Source of the DNA: Owenia fusiformis
Lineage: Eukaryota > Annelida > Polychaeta > Sabellida > Oweniidae
Direction: 5' to 3'
Length of the DNA stretch: 64,000 nt
NCBI GenBank assembly: GCA_903813345.2
Contig: CAIIXF020000005.1
Span: forward strand, 62,001-126,000
Below, piece by piece: positions 21,219 to 32,300 of this stretch (positions are counted from its first letter, which is position 1; each line of letters starts with the position of its first letter). Under the pieces are notes generated by a model, which saw nothing but the letters and a program-made list of their open reading frames with translations, ran no database searches and had not been told where the DNA came from. Both the position numbers and the translations under genes were made by a program.

Positions 21219-23350
21219 CACGGTGCGGTAGCCAAACTGCTTGCCTACTATGCACGCAGTTTGAAAGACTGACAAACTGCGCGCCTATCAACATTGCATC
21301 ATAAAAGTTGGAGTCTGTGTTTTCAAACGTCATTTTAAGACATTTATTCTGAATTGTTTTATAGTTCAACACGTCCATTCGGTGGCGATTATATGATTCA
21401 ACCATGTGATAGCGAAATGCATGTCCAGATGAACGTAGGTTTAAAAATATAAGCAGATTAATACAAAAAATTGACATCGATTTTTCGATCACCGATACAT
21501 AAGTTGATATCGCACGTTCCACAGAAATATAAAACACTTGGGTTTTGATTCACATGTAAATCTCAACCCAGTTTTTCCGTACAATACAAAATATTTCGTA
21601 TTAAAACAGATGAACATGACAGAAAGAAGTAATAAAACACAAACTGCGCGCCTATTTTAGCCAGAAATCACAAACTGCGTGCCTACTCTTCCAAACTGCG
21701 TGCATATTATCGATGACTTCTCACTATGCAGGCCTATGTGATTTCATGGGAGTACGTAAGTAAGTTGAAAACGTAGAGATTGAAAAGGTTCAAATAAATC
21801 AAAAACTAAAATTGGGTTGATGGTTGACAACCAGTGGAAATGTACATATTTATATTTTATTTTGTTCTTGTCTATATGATTTAATAAAAAATTGATGCAA
21901 TAATTCGACTTCATCATATAGAGTTGAGTTCAAAAATCTCATGAAAATGGTTTTGTTCTATTGGGGTCCTACTAAAAGACACCCAGGTGGCTCCCGCCTC
22001 GTCCCCATCGAAGTGCCGAAGTGCCTATTTTACTACTTTATTTCAAACTAACATGGTGCATGATGCATGGTGCAACATAAATACAATTCGTTCATAAAAA
22101 TTGTGTAAATATATATTGAATCCTTTTTTTATTTATATTTTTGATTGATGCAGTCCAAAAAGCCATTTCTTAGAATTCAATGAATTCCTCATTATAAAAT
22201 GCTATAAAAATTCACAGTCTTAGCATCATAAGTAAGAAAAAGATATTTACAACAATATCACTCTTTCGACTTGAAACTTATTACCCATGTTACCATAAAT
22301 AAGTGACCATGCATGCACGACGAGCAAAAATTCAGAAATTCAAAACTTTTTCACTTAAATCTTTGAATTTTTGGGGATACAATAGTTCCGAGTCTATTTT
22401 ATAGCATAAGCCAAAGGAAGTAATACTTGAATGTCCCGACTGCAGTACATGTATAGTATACGAGCCTGATAAATCCAAAGAAATTGAGGAAGGGTTGACA
22501 GTTGACACAATGTACTATTTCTTTTAAGCTTTGAGAGGACATCGGGCAAGAGGTTTTCACAGTCTTTTAATGTTTTTTCAAATGAGTCACTGGTACCTTT
22601 AAATAATCGCCTCTTTGGTTTCTTGATTGGTTTACTTTTCTTCATTGGTGCGTTTTAAAATAACATCTTGTTTAATTCTGAAGGGGTGTCATGGTTTTTG
22701 AAGATGCGCCGTTGTTATCTACATTTTTGTTAGGGTCAGACTTTGGTTTCTTTTTATATAGGGACAGGTTTAGTGAGTGGCGTTTACGTTTTCTGAAAAT
22801 ACACAACAAACTTGCACACAGCACAGCAATTAGGCGCGCAGTTTGTAAATATAGGCGCGCAGTTTGTAAATATTAGGCACGCAGTTTGTGAAATCCACGT
22901 GAAAGTATGCACGCAGTTTGACAGCGAAAAAAATAAAATCACGTTAATGGCTTGTCACTGTTTAACAAACAAACTATATTACTTAAACCATGTGCAGCAA
23001 TCCTATATCTTTCAGAATATGCAAACACAAGGGCTGAATAAACGTCAAACTACGAAAAACAGACATTATACGACGCAACACTGTATAATTTTAACACGAA
23101 AGCTCCTTGGGAACCTTATTTTGAGATAACTAGATATGCATTGGGAAAAAAATCGAGTGCTACGTATAAACTAAGTTAGTCTCCACATCTTGGAACTGTC
23201 CGAAAACCAAAACTAGCCTAGTATTTCCAGTAATTTCCATCCTCTTGGGAGTCGTGTCCTCCCTGTCTGTCATTTTGTGAATAGGCGCGCAGTTTGTCAG
23301 TGTTCCAAACTGCGTGCATAGTAGGCGCGCAGTTTGCCTACCGCTCCGTG
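21219..23350. mobile_element. TIR element with arrayed AAACTGCGCGCCTA motifs and 5-bp target duplication
   Basis: Left end CACGGTGCGGTAGCCAAACT; right end, inverted, CACGGAGCGGTAGGCAAACT. Immediate flanks are ACAAA on both sides (21214-21218 and 23351-23355), a 5-bp target duplication. The 14-bp motif AAACTGCGYGCCTA occurs about a dozen times, clustered in 21231-21290 and 21640-21710 near the left and in 22830-22920 and 23280-23340 near the right, oriented symmetrically. Such arrays usually bind transposase. CAC-starting TIRs plus a 5-bp duplication are features of the Transib/RAG-like superfamily, but no such protein is visible here. Non-autonomous. Confidence 0.7.
22394..22645 (-). CDS. Unidentified basic ORF inside the TIR element
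   Basis: Minus-strand frame of 83 codons beginning MKKSKPIKKPKRRLFKGTSD, followed by a plausible amphipathic stretch (SFEKTLKDCENLLPDVLSKL). The very basic start could be a nuclear localisation signal. Just upstream on the same strand (about 22792 down to 22672) another Lys/Arg-rich frame, KRKRHSLNLSLYKKKPKSDP, follows a good acceptor (attttcag) but ends in a stop. They could be exons of a lost transposon protein. No family recognised; codon composition is the only support. Confidence 0.25.
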   Translation of the reverse strand: MKKSKPIKKPKRRLFKGTSDSFEKTLKDCENLLPDVLSKLKRNSTLCQLSTLPQFLWIYQARILYMYCSRDIQVLLPLAYAIK

Positions 23351-23838
23351 ACAAATATTTGAGGGATAATGAACAGGGTGGTCCAAAAAAGTGAACCCCT
23401 GCAACAGGCTATATTTTTCTAAATACATGCATGAATTGGTTCATATTATCACGTGTTGTAGAGAGGTCTAAAGTTTTGGTTGATGCCATAATTTATTCTC
23501 AGTCTTCAATTTTGAAGAAATTACAAGAGTTTAACAAACATGCCTGAAAATAAGATATTGTACAAAATTTTACAAATGTGATTCACGGAAATTGTTGAAA
23601 CACATTGGATGATCTCAAGCAGCTTTCAGTTAGAGATACAAGTTTAAAACCCCACCACATGACAAAAGGGACAATAGTCAAGCAGAAAACGCATTTCACA
23701 CTTTCATTGATCATTTTGAAGCATTTTTAACTGATCAACAGGTCAGGGGTATGTTACCTACACCAACAGTTAGAGGGGGGCCTCTTATGGAAGGAAGTTG
23801 ACGCCTGTGACCAGGAATCTGATAACCCCTATCAAATA

Positions 23839-24830
23839 CAGGGTGACCGGAAAAAAAGGAGACCATTGAAGTAATCAATTTCTCCTAAACTAGACAAGTG
23901 CCATCAATGAAATTTTGCATACACTGGAACAGTTATATGGAAATTTGTTACTGAAGGTTTCAATACAAGCATTCAACTGGTTCAGGAGCTATGATCATTT
24001 ACATAACATGCTCCAAATAGGCACAATTGAGACCAACGCAGAGTTGGATTCATATGGCAAACTACCCTTACATGTTCTGCCCTCTATGGCATTATTATGG
24101 CATTACATATAGCAGTGATTGCCTTCTTTAGGTCAACAATAGTCTGAGGATTGTTTTGGTATAGATTGTCTTTCAAATATCCATACAAAAAGAAATCAGC
24201 AGGATTCAAGTCTAGGCTGTAATGGCAATGAAGGGTTATCTGACATGTGGTTCATCATCCTGTTGCCAAAGTGCTGATTTACCAAATCTTAAGAGTCACT
24301 TTAGGTATTGGGCATAGTGCCATGTTACTAAAACCCCTATATGGCACAATTAAATCCCATATGGAAACCAAGGGCTGCCCAAAACCTCCTTAGGATGATA
24401 CTGTAACTGAGTGGGACCACTGAGTCAGAAGCCATAGGTCAGATAAGCTTCGTCTCCATACACCTCAAATTTGAATCCACCTGATTTCTTTTTGTGGGGC
24501 AATTTGAAAGACAATGTGTACCAAAACAATCCTGAGACAATTGCTGACCTAAAGGTGGCAATAAATGCTAAATGTAATGCCATAACAAGGTCGGAATATG
24601 TAAGGGTATTTGCCAAATGTATCCAGCTCTGCGTTGGTCTCAATTGCGCCTATTTGGAGCATGTTATGTAAATGATCATAGCTCCTGAACCAGTTGACTG
24701 CTTGTATTGACACTTTCAGGAACAAATTTCCATAGAACTGTCCTGATGTATGCAAAATTTCATTGATGTCACTAGTCTATTTTAGGAGATATTGCCTATT
24801 TCAATGGTCTCCTTTTTTTCCGGTCACCCT
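23839..24830. mobile_element. Nested palindromic mariner-like element (CAGGGTGACCGG family)
   Basis: Left end TA then CAGGGTGACCGGAAAAAAAG; right end inverted ..ctttttttccggtcaccct. Arms of about 370 bp (23839-24215 and 24470-24830) are inverted copies of each other, each containing the same C-terminal piece of a transposase gene pointing towards its nearest end. The centre 24216-24469 is unique. So this is a snap-back derivative of a mariner/IS630-type transposon. The copy at 42891 supplies the empty site ('tgatgaa' region around 43425). Confidence 0.8.
24471..24671 (+). pseudogene. C-terminal fragment of a mariner/IS630-type transposase
   Basis: Reads PPDFFLWGNLKDNVYQNNPE, then TIADLKVAINAKCNAI and ends YLEHVM plus stop. 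The D-F-F-L-W-G-x-L-K block with the following N-P-E-T-I-x-x-L-K is the region around the last catalytic Asp and the conserved C-terminus of mariner-like DDD/E transposases. Only about 66 residues remain and there is no start codon, so it is a truncated fragment. An inverted, more decayed copy lies in the left arm (about 24205 down to 24115 and outward). Confidence 0.75.
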
Positions 24831-25165
24831 AAAAGAAAATCCAATATTCAATATTCATATTCAATGTTTTGAGCCATATTTCATTAGAATTGGTCCATGA
24901 TTTATGAAGAAAATGTTTTCGTCTGTGGAAGCTAAGTACATTTCTTTGGATCGCAAAAACTTGAAAATTGATAATCACATTTTGTCCATTTTCAGTGATA
25001 TTTAGTTAGGGCTTATAATTTCTACAAATTTCAAGACTAAGAAAAATGTATGGTACCAACATAAATTTTAGACCTTCCTAAACAACATGTGAAATAAAAA
25101 ACAATTCCTGCAAGTAATAGGGGAAATATGGCCTGTTGCAGGGGTTCACTTTTTGGACCACCCTG

Positions 25166-25806
25166 GTATATTTAAATCAAACAGTGGATGGACGGATAAC
25201 ACTGTACACTCATTACATTGTGCAATTTCTCAGTTTAAAGGCAGAATCAGATCTATAGGAGGTGACAAAATTACAAGCAACATGCATGATTGACCTACCA
25301 ATCTATTCCTTACAATATCAAATACAATATCTCCCAAAAGATTCACAATATGTTATAAATTGGTGAAGTTATTAATGATTCAAAGTGTAAAAATGGGTGA
25401 AAAATGTTTAAATTCTCCCAAATAATAAGAATGGTAACCGTTCTTATAGAAAAATAATACATTATTGTAAAAATCGTTCGTTTTCCTTGAATAAAGTATG
25501 CACTTTTGTGATTCTTAGAAAATAGACATGACAAGGAATGATATGAGCCAAAAATATTCTAAAACTGAAACAATTTTTTGTTTAGCCTGCTCGCTATCTC
25601 TGATTCTCTCTTTAAATACAATTTATTTTGATTTAAGATTCACGCATGAAACCGATGCCTCTGCAGATGATAAATATATGACGTCATTTTTTATGTAAAC
25701 ACGCCTATTCATATTCAAACGGCAATATTTTCAAATGTAATTAACAATGGGTGAAAATGAAAACGCCATTGTGCAGTAGAAATCCTATTATTCTATTTTA
25801 TAATCA
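25166..25806. other. No recognisable feature
   Basis: AT-rich sequence between two elements. Nothing beyond chance open frames on both strands. Confidence 0.4.
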
Positions 25807-25810
25807 TTAA

Positions 25811-27072
25811 AAGGACCCAACACCATGGTCACATGATCAGTCGTGTGGAGGTAAGCTCCCAGTTGAAATAAAAGCACTGTCCTCCTTTGGTTTCTGTGAA
25901 AAGTAGCTAATACCCTCATGTATTGGTCAGTTTGTGTGTCACACGACTAATCCATACCTTATGCTTCATTCAACATATTTTATGCTATTGAGCTGCATAT
26001 ATAAACAGTACTTTGCAACTAAGGTCATACAGTATACGTACCCCTTGCAAATTGTAATTTATTGAATTCACAGTAAACCCATCAATTTTTAAGAAAACAA
26101 AGAATATTGTTCTCATGGATCTATTATTTATGTTAGACTAACTATGAAAATATAAATATGAAATAATATGTTAGCTTGAAGTCACATATAAGATGAAAAT
26201 ATATGTTCATGCATTTGCATTTTTCCAAAGGGAATATTCCCATGTAAGTAAATACAGGTGCAATATATAATTTATATGTATATCTATGTCTTCTGTCTAT
26301 ACACGCGCGTATAGCCTAGTGTTACATGTGAACAAGATGGTTCTGGAAAGAAATGAGCGTGGCAGATTTGCTAAAAAGCCACATACACCACAAAAGCAAG
26401 ACCAATTTGAAAGTAAGTTCATTATTCTCAAGGGTACACTTCAAGTGAAAGCTACATTGCTACAGGGTGGCCTATCATTCTGAGACAAATGTATTATCCA
26501 ACGATTGTGATTTTCGAAGCTAAAATATGATATCTTGAGCAGATGGAAATACATTCCCATGAGATATGTATATATAGTCAAAAGTGATAACTATTTATTG
26601 AGTGTAATGAAATGCATCCTTCGCTAACTGCTTTTGTTTGAGATAATTATCATGAAATATTTTTAAATTAATTTTTATGTGTGTCATTGATCCTAATCCA
26701 CCCTGTAGTCTGGTGTTTGTAGAGCATTGCGACTCGTACAACTTATTCTCACAAATATCAAACCTCATTTACTAATTAATTTTTTGTGTGAATATGAAGA
26801 GTCCAAGTATTGCTTTTTTATGTTTATTATATAGCTATATTTAGCCTTGATATCCATGATTTTTTAAAACAAAATCTCACCGTTAGATTTCGAGCTATTC
26901 ATGTTTACTTATTTGTCTAATTGGAAAACAATGCAAATCTCATTTTTTCAAAAGAAAAAAATTGAAATTCTAAGACGGTGAAAAATCATTAAAAAATACA
27001 CAGATTCAGAATCCGGCAAGCATTTTCCCTTATTCCTCTCCGTTAAGAAGTTTTGTAAGGTGTTGGGTCCCT
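25811..27072. mobile_element. Kolobok-like element with TTAA target duplication
   Basis: TTAA at 25807-25810 and 27073-27076 flanks termini AAGGACCCAACACC and, inverted, AGGGACCCAACACC. TTAA duplication with purine-purine-G ends is typical of Kolobok (piggyBac also uses TTAA but usually ends in CCC). About 1.26 kb. One short exon-like frame lies inside (26337-26412). No full transposase or THAP domain seen, so it is non-autonomous or decayed. Confidence 0.65.
26337..26412 (+). CDS. Exon-like frame with strong splice donor, inside the Kolobok-like element
   Basis: ATG in good context (aagATGG) opens MVLERNERGRFAKKPHTPQK followed by QDQFE, then an ideal donor GTAAGT at 26413-26418. The basic N-terminus looks like a nuclear protein's start. 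It is probably the first exon of the element's own gene, with the downstream exons lost. No family can be proved from 25 residues; unspliced, the frame runs on to 26483 without further support. Confidence 0.35.
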
Positions 27073-27076
27073 TTAA

Positions 27077-28341
27077 AGTCGCTAAACGAACTTTTGAAAT
27101 TCGACCAAATTGTGGTTGGCCACTCCTTAAATTGGGAAAACAAAATACCTTTCGAAAAATCTATGACCGGAAGGCTGGCCATCTTGATATAAAAACACCG
27201 TGTTTCTGCACCACGTTAGTTAAACGAATACATATCAATTTTACGGTTAGAAATACCATTGCTCAAATTAATGCAGAAATAAATAACTATTCTAATTTTT
27301 TTAGTCGGGCAAGACGAGACACTTTGAGGCAAAACAAAACACCCACTCCAGTACGTTATATTCAACACCATTTTCTCGAATTTTAGTGATGCGATTAGTG
27401 CCAAATCAGCCATACAGGACGAGGTTGCTGCCAAGATAATTTGCCGGAAAAACCGAGCGTTCCGTTTTACCCTGGTCCCCCTATTGTTACGATGTTGGAA
27501 AATATCAGAGCCAATCCTCCTCGAGTGGCCAAAAGTGAAAAAAAAAGTTTTAAATGAATGTAGTCCAAACACAATTGTGATCATGACGAGTCAGTATCAA
27601 AGCTACCAATTAAGGTACAGTTGTCATCTTTTTGCAATGATAACATGCAATTTCTATTGAAAAATGCGTTTATTTGGGCTATCTAAAGGAAACTTTCGAG
27701 TCAAGTGGCGTATCAATTTTGGCTTCATTTTTGTGAATTTCAATTTCTGGCAGCAGAGGAAGGGGGTAGTGTTCGAAGGCCCATGAATAGACCAATTAAT
27801 TCACGATGCCTTCCGGGTAGATATTTGCGTGACCCGAAAGTACCAAATCAAACTAGTGCTAATTACACAATGTTGTTACCCGAACGCAATTAACAATGGC
27901 ACCATCGGAAGCATTGTTCTCTGCCATTGCTATAACGGTCAGTGTACCGAGTTTAATCAATAAAAGCTTGTATACTCAACAAAACAATCGGTAATGAGTA
28001 CTATAGATTTGGTTTCGGACACCGAACCGATTGACCTAGATAACAGCTACACATCTTCTTTGGTCAATTGCTCAGTCGTTTGTGAGTTTTCAAAGTTACT
28101 CTATGATGCAATTAATTTGAAGATGAGTACTTTTATTCAGTTGTTGCATCGATGTTGCATTTTGTAGTACAGTAAGGATGGAGTGAAAAGGTGGAAAGTC
28201 GAATGAAATTATTTGTTCCAATATGGCGACTAGTCAGCTGATCACATGACCATCTCTACCGAAATATATTCCCTCTTTTCACACGTTGTTTTCACAACGT
28301 TGTGAGCCGATACAATGATTAAAATATCTGATATGTAAAGT
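27077..28341. other. Unassigned region with moderately open frames
   Basis: Frames at 27060-27386 and 27705-27893 on plus and 27216-27584 on minus overlap each other and show no domain, signal peptide or conserved motif. I do not call a gene. The sequence is less AT-rich than its surroundings and could hold decayed coding DNA. Confidence 0.3.
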
Positions 28342-28533
28342 TCAGTAAGAGACCAATCGTTTATGATACTTTTTTCGTCCAATCGGACGGAGGTATGATT
28401 GAACATAGCAATGGAAAAATAGGTATGCAAATCCACATGCTAAACCAATGAGGGGAAACATGGAAGCTAGAATTTGTTCCCCCGCGAACTGCATCATGGG
28501 TAATATTGTGTCCATATAAGGAAAGACTTCCAT
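28342..28533 (-). CDS. Possible small membrane protein ORF
   Basis: Minus-strand frame of 63 codons. It contains a hydrophobic stretch ASMFPLIGLACGFAYLFFHC long enough for one transmembrane helix, followed by a basic tail RPIGRKKYHKRL, consistent with a single-pass topology. A partner frame (28361-28576) overlaps it in another phase. Short, with no homologue I recognise and no visible promoter or splice context; it may be chance. Confidence 0.2.
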   Translation of the reverse strand: MEVFPYMDTILPMMQFAGEQILASMFPLIGLACGFAYLFFHCYVQSYLRPIGRKKYHKRLVSY

Positions 28534-28568
28534 GTCTCCTCGTTTGAAGAGTCAACATATGATCAGCC

Positions 28569-28655
28569 CTTTGCATTCGTTTGACTTCACTTCTTAAAAG
28601 AGAGCTTCGTCTTCGTGTAGTTTAACTAGACTCTGCACGCACGGTAGCTCAAACT
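28569..28655. repeat. Short dispersed repeat, copy 1 (copy 2 at 47929-47998)
   Basis: 'ccctttgcattcgtttgact', 'tcacttcttaaa', 'agagcttcgtct' and 'gtagtttaactagactctgc' occur in the same order at both sites. Copy 2 is bounded by ACCCTTTGC and GCAGGGT. About 70-80 bp; perhaps a tiny MITE. Confidence 0.7.
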
Positions 28656-30459
28656 AATCGAGTGCCTTTCCCTTACAAAATGGCAATACGATTTGGCCTC
28701 ACGCCAACCTTATGACCTTGTTCTTGGGAAATATCTTTGCGAAAATATATCATGAGACCAACTTGCAACGCCAATAATATTATTATTGGATAAACCATCG
28801 TAACTCAGGATATGATTATCGCAATTATCAGATCAAAATCAGATCCACGGGGTGTGGTAGGTAGGTGGAAATTTACCTAGCTGGGGCGACAGATTAAACG
28901 AATCCTACAAATAATGCACATTCAAATCTAAAAAAAACACTAATTTAAAGGTTAATAAACCGTCAACCATATTTTGCTGGAAACCCATTCAGATCCCCCA
29001 TAATCACACCGAACGAAGTTCTTAGGCCGGTTTCCTAGGTATATAAAGAAGTCGTCCGTCCGTATTCATTTTTTAAATTTTAAAAATTATAAGAATCATA
29101 TTTTGTTCATTAGGATTTTCTATTCCATTGAGTCAGTTGCCGTCGTTCAGTTTAGTTCATACTGCACTACTATTGAAAAGTCACCTATTCGTTGCTCGTG
29201 CACTGGTTTAATATTTTCCATTCATAAAAACAACAAGATAACACTAACCACAAAGTAAATATAACCAATGAGAACTCTTCGTTTACCCGGGCTTTTTTCA
29301 AACCACTTCCTCTCGCCTTTTGTGAGTATTTCAGTTTGGTAAACATCACGTGGTTACAAAATATATTTATTTGGGGCGTTTAGAATTGAATTTAGTCCGA
29401 TGTAGAACATACCAAAAAAAGATCACTGGTTGTATGCGTTTTGCGTGCTGAAGACAAAAGTTCGAAGGTTAGTAAATAATATATATATTTAATTATAGCA
29501 TATATTGATACAATTATAGATCGGTTAATAAAAATAGTTGACACGTGGACATGGTACTGCGTTCCAGCGAGAATAATGCAATTTCCTTTTGAGTGATTAG
29601 TACTCATTTCAACATTTTGAAGCTAATTGTTTTATTCAAACCGTAAGTGTTAAATATCTTGGCATATCTCAAATAAAATGGGAACAATAAAGTTAAAGGG
29701 ACAAGACACATCCCAAGTATGTAAGGCTATTTTATAAAAGGCCGCGTAATCTAATTTCAATTGTATTTTTGATATACACCTAATACTTTAACTATTCTAT
29801 CATTTGATTATAAATAAACATATATGAAATGAAATTTGATTAAACGCATATACAGTAATAAATATGAAGAAATGAACAATTATCTTGAAAAGTAGTTCTA
29901 CGCCTCATGTGTAATCTAAAAATATTATTTAATTTTGTCTTTATTAAACACCGTGCCTTTTATTATTTTAGATAAAAATAACACGTTCCAAAAAAACTAC
30001 AGAAGATAATTCATTTGTTACATTTTATTTTTTAAATTTTGGAGTTGTGGTTTTCTTTGTTCAATTGTGGTTTCTTTTCTTCTAAATTTGTCTTTTGTAC
30101 TTGAGCAGTTTCCTTTAAAAACCACAAAACATTAAAACAGTGAAGTCGCTCGGTGTGTTAAATGTTCTTTGTTACAGTTCAATCAGTTCAAATTCATTTT
30201 CGAATGACGAATCGATTTCATTTGTATTTAACTGTATATATCTGAGGTTATTGGTAAAAGTGACGTTGGTTTGCATTATGGACAATTGGAAATTGACTAC
30301 ACCCCCGTAAGATCCTAAGAAATGTCACGTTGATCTTACAAATTAAAATACGACACGAGAAGCTAAAGGTATTGACAATAATATGACGAGAAATTTAAAT
30401 TTTCCGATGGTATTCTCGATAACTACAACCCGACACATTCTTGACCAACTACAAATTCA
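28656..30459. other. Intergenic AT-rich DNA with a possible Helitron-like 5' fragment
   Basis: At 29009-29075 'ccgaacgaagttcttagg...gtcgtccgtccgt' resembles the head of the 9354 element (cgaacgaagctcggagg then ccgtccgt), suggesting an eroded relative. At 29692 'ttaaagggacaagacacatc' looks like a lone TTAA-type end. Nothing else seen. Confidence 0.35.
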
Positions 30460-30978
30460 ATGAGTCGTCATGCACAGCCGAAGTTACTTGCGACAAGTAA
30501 AACAGCTACCTACCGGTCGATATACAGAGAAAACTATGTAATATTTTGGGCATTTGTGGTCGACCATTACGTTCGTATTGTGATTGCGAAATGTTGTCAA
30601 ATACACCCACATTTTCTCCTCAATATAAAGAGAGTTGTGTTATTGATCGATGTCAATGAAGTACGTTATTCAATTGTTGTCATATCTAACACGTGTTTTT
30701 TGAAAAACGATAACAGTATTTCAGAAACAACAGGAAATAGATATTTAACACCTGCTATTCTGTGCTCTATTGCTCATATTCCAGTACGGCGATTACAGAT
30801 GGCGTTTCCGAGTCTATTGGACAACCACAACAATGTGACCCTTAAACATTCCAGACATGACGCCATCGATGCTACACGTGGAGCACACAACTCTGACCAA
30901 GAACTCATTCCATTCATTGTCATTTTGGAAGTCCGACATTGGAATGGACCGAACACTTCCCCCAGGGGGGAAGTTTGA
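30460..30978 (+). other. Long unexplained open frame (172 codons)
   Basis: The longest non-repeat open frame outside PAK. It opens MSRHAQPKLLATSKTATYRS and includes a hydrophobic stretch near residues 27-65. No domain recognised. An antisense frame is open at 30774-31001, so the openness may reflect composition. No splice or promoter signals were found to support it. Confidence 0.2.
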
Positions 30979-31228
30979 AGGAAGGTATGAGCCAAATGCA
31001 ATTAACCATCGAGATATTAAGCAGACTTAACGATAAGCGTTGTCCATCTAGTTTTGATTGCTGCTCAGAACGCCTTGACTTCTATGGCCTTTGAACAGCA
31101 ATCAAATATTGCCGACACGCATAAACAGCATGATGGTAAACAATGGATGGCGTTATCCTGTTCAAAACAACAAGGAAATCAAGAAGACGCGGATCATGTC
31201 CAAAGTATGTACATTTTCAGTCTCCAAA

Positions 31229-31354
31229 ACATTGTCAAATTGTATCATCATGGAGTGAAATGTCCTTTCAACATTGTCAAATTGTATCATCATGGAGTGA
31301 AATGTCCCTTCAACATTGTCAAATTGCATCATCATGGAGTGAAATGTCCCTTCT
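31229..31354. repeat. Three 42-bp tandem units in an open frame
   Basis: Units start at 31229, 31271 and 31313. In the plus-strand frame 31054-31395 each unit encodes 14 residues (NIVKLYHHGVKCPF), and the three are almost identical. A second frame also stays open. The 42-bp period preserves frame, but I see no domain to prove coding. Confidence 0.85.
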
Positions 31355-31820
31355 TTAGTTCAGCTTTATCCAAGCAAAGATCGAGTGTCACGTGATACTT
31401 TGGAGAGAAGGTTGAGAATAAACGTACATAAACATACATAAACAAGCAAATTGCATTTAATGTTGCCCAATTATTCAACTGTTTTATGTATTTCTCCGAA
31501 GCAAGTTGGCTTTTGCTTTTATCACATTTTCTCTGCTGTGTTCCATTTTTATTTATAATCTATATTAAGGACATACATAAGGGTTATGTACTGGGAGGTT
31601 TTTGGATACAGCGTTTTAAAGTGTAGTTCTCAGTTCTCTTCAGCTTATATTTGATATTTTAAAGAAAATGTAACAAATGTAAAAAAAATCTCTGATATCT
31701 ACAAAAAGCAGGGAGGACTTAAAAATTAAAATCCATCATTACAAGGCAAATATATGTTAAAGCTAAGCATTAAATATGTATATAAATAAGTTCATTTGAA
31801 TATTATTTCTAAGCCTGAAT

Positions 31821-32300
31821 TACTCAGATGCGAGTAGCATTACCAGTTTCGCCACCAGGTGGCTAATCCGGGAGAAATAACATAGCAGGGTATTACAAAG
31901 TTTCCTCTTGAAACGTGATGGATCTTAAAAATCTATACGTGGGACTCCCTTTATAGAAGCTTTGAACTGAATTTACATATTACCTTAATGCTAAAATTGA
32001 TAGTTTATCCATACATTTTAAGAAAATAGATGTGTCAAAGAAGATGGCCAAATGTTGCCCTGATAGCTCAGAAAATGTAAAATTTTTCGAATTTTCTCTC
32101 TACAGGCCTTGTTGCCCCTTAAATACAAGAAAATATATTTTTCACTTTTTGTGATTTTACAACATGGGTCTATGGGGAATCTCCCCGACCGAGAAGTCAC
32201 ATTTTCAAAGATGTACTTTTACATGTAGATTCCAAATATGACACTGATTTTTTATTTCTTAATGACGTAAATCAAGATAATTTTGACTCGCATCACATAA
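31821..32300. mobile_element. MITE-like dispersed repeat, copy 2
   Basis: Relative of 7868-8262: starts TACTCAGATGCGAGTAGC, contains 'gccaccaggtggctaat', and ends tttgACTCGCATCAC. It is longer than copy 1 by about 85 bp in the middle. Confidence 0.55.

Larger units (their letters stand above)
23374..25165. mobile_element. Tc1/mariner-type TIR element (CAGGGTGGTCC family), copy 1, carrying a nested element
   Basis: TIR CAGGGTGGTCCAAAAAAGTG at left, inverted at 25146-25165 as ..cactttttggaccaccctg. Extended subterminal match: 'aacccctgcaacaggc' on one side and 'gcctgttgcaggggtt' on the other. The body aligns, inverted, with the intact copy at 42891-43862. A foreign segment, 23839-24830, interrupts it. 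Non-coding body; likely a MITE mobilised in trans. Confidence 0.8.

Noticed and set aside
30774-31001. Minus-strand frame antisense to the 172-codon frame
   Set aside because: No recognisable feature; at most one of the two strands could be coding.
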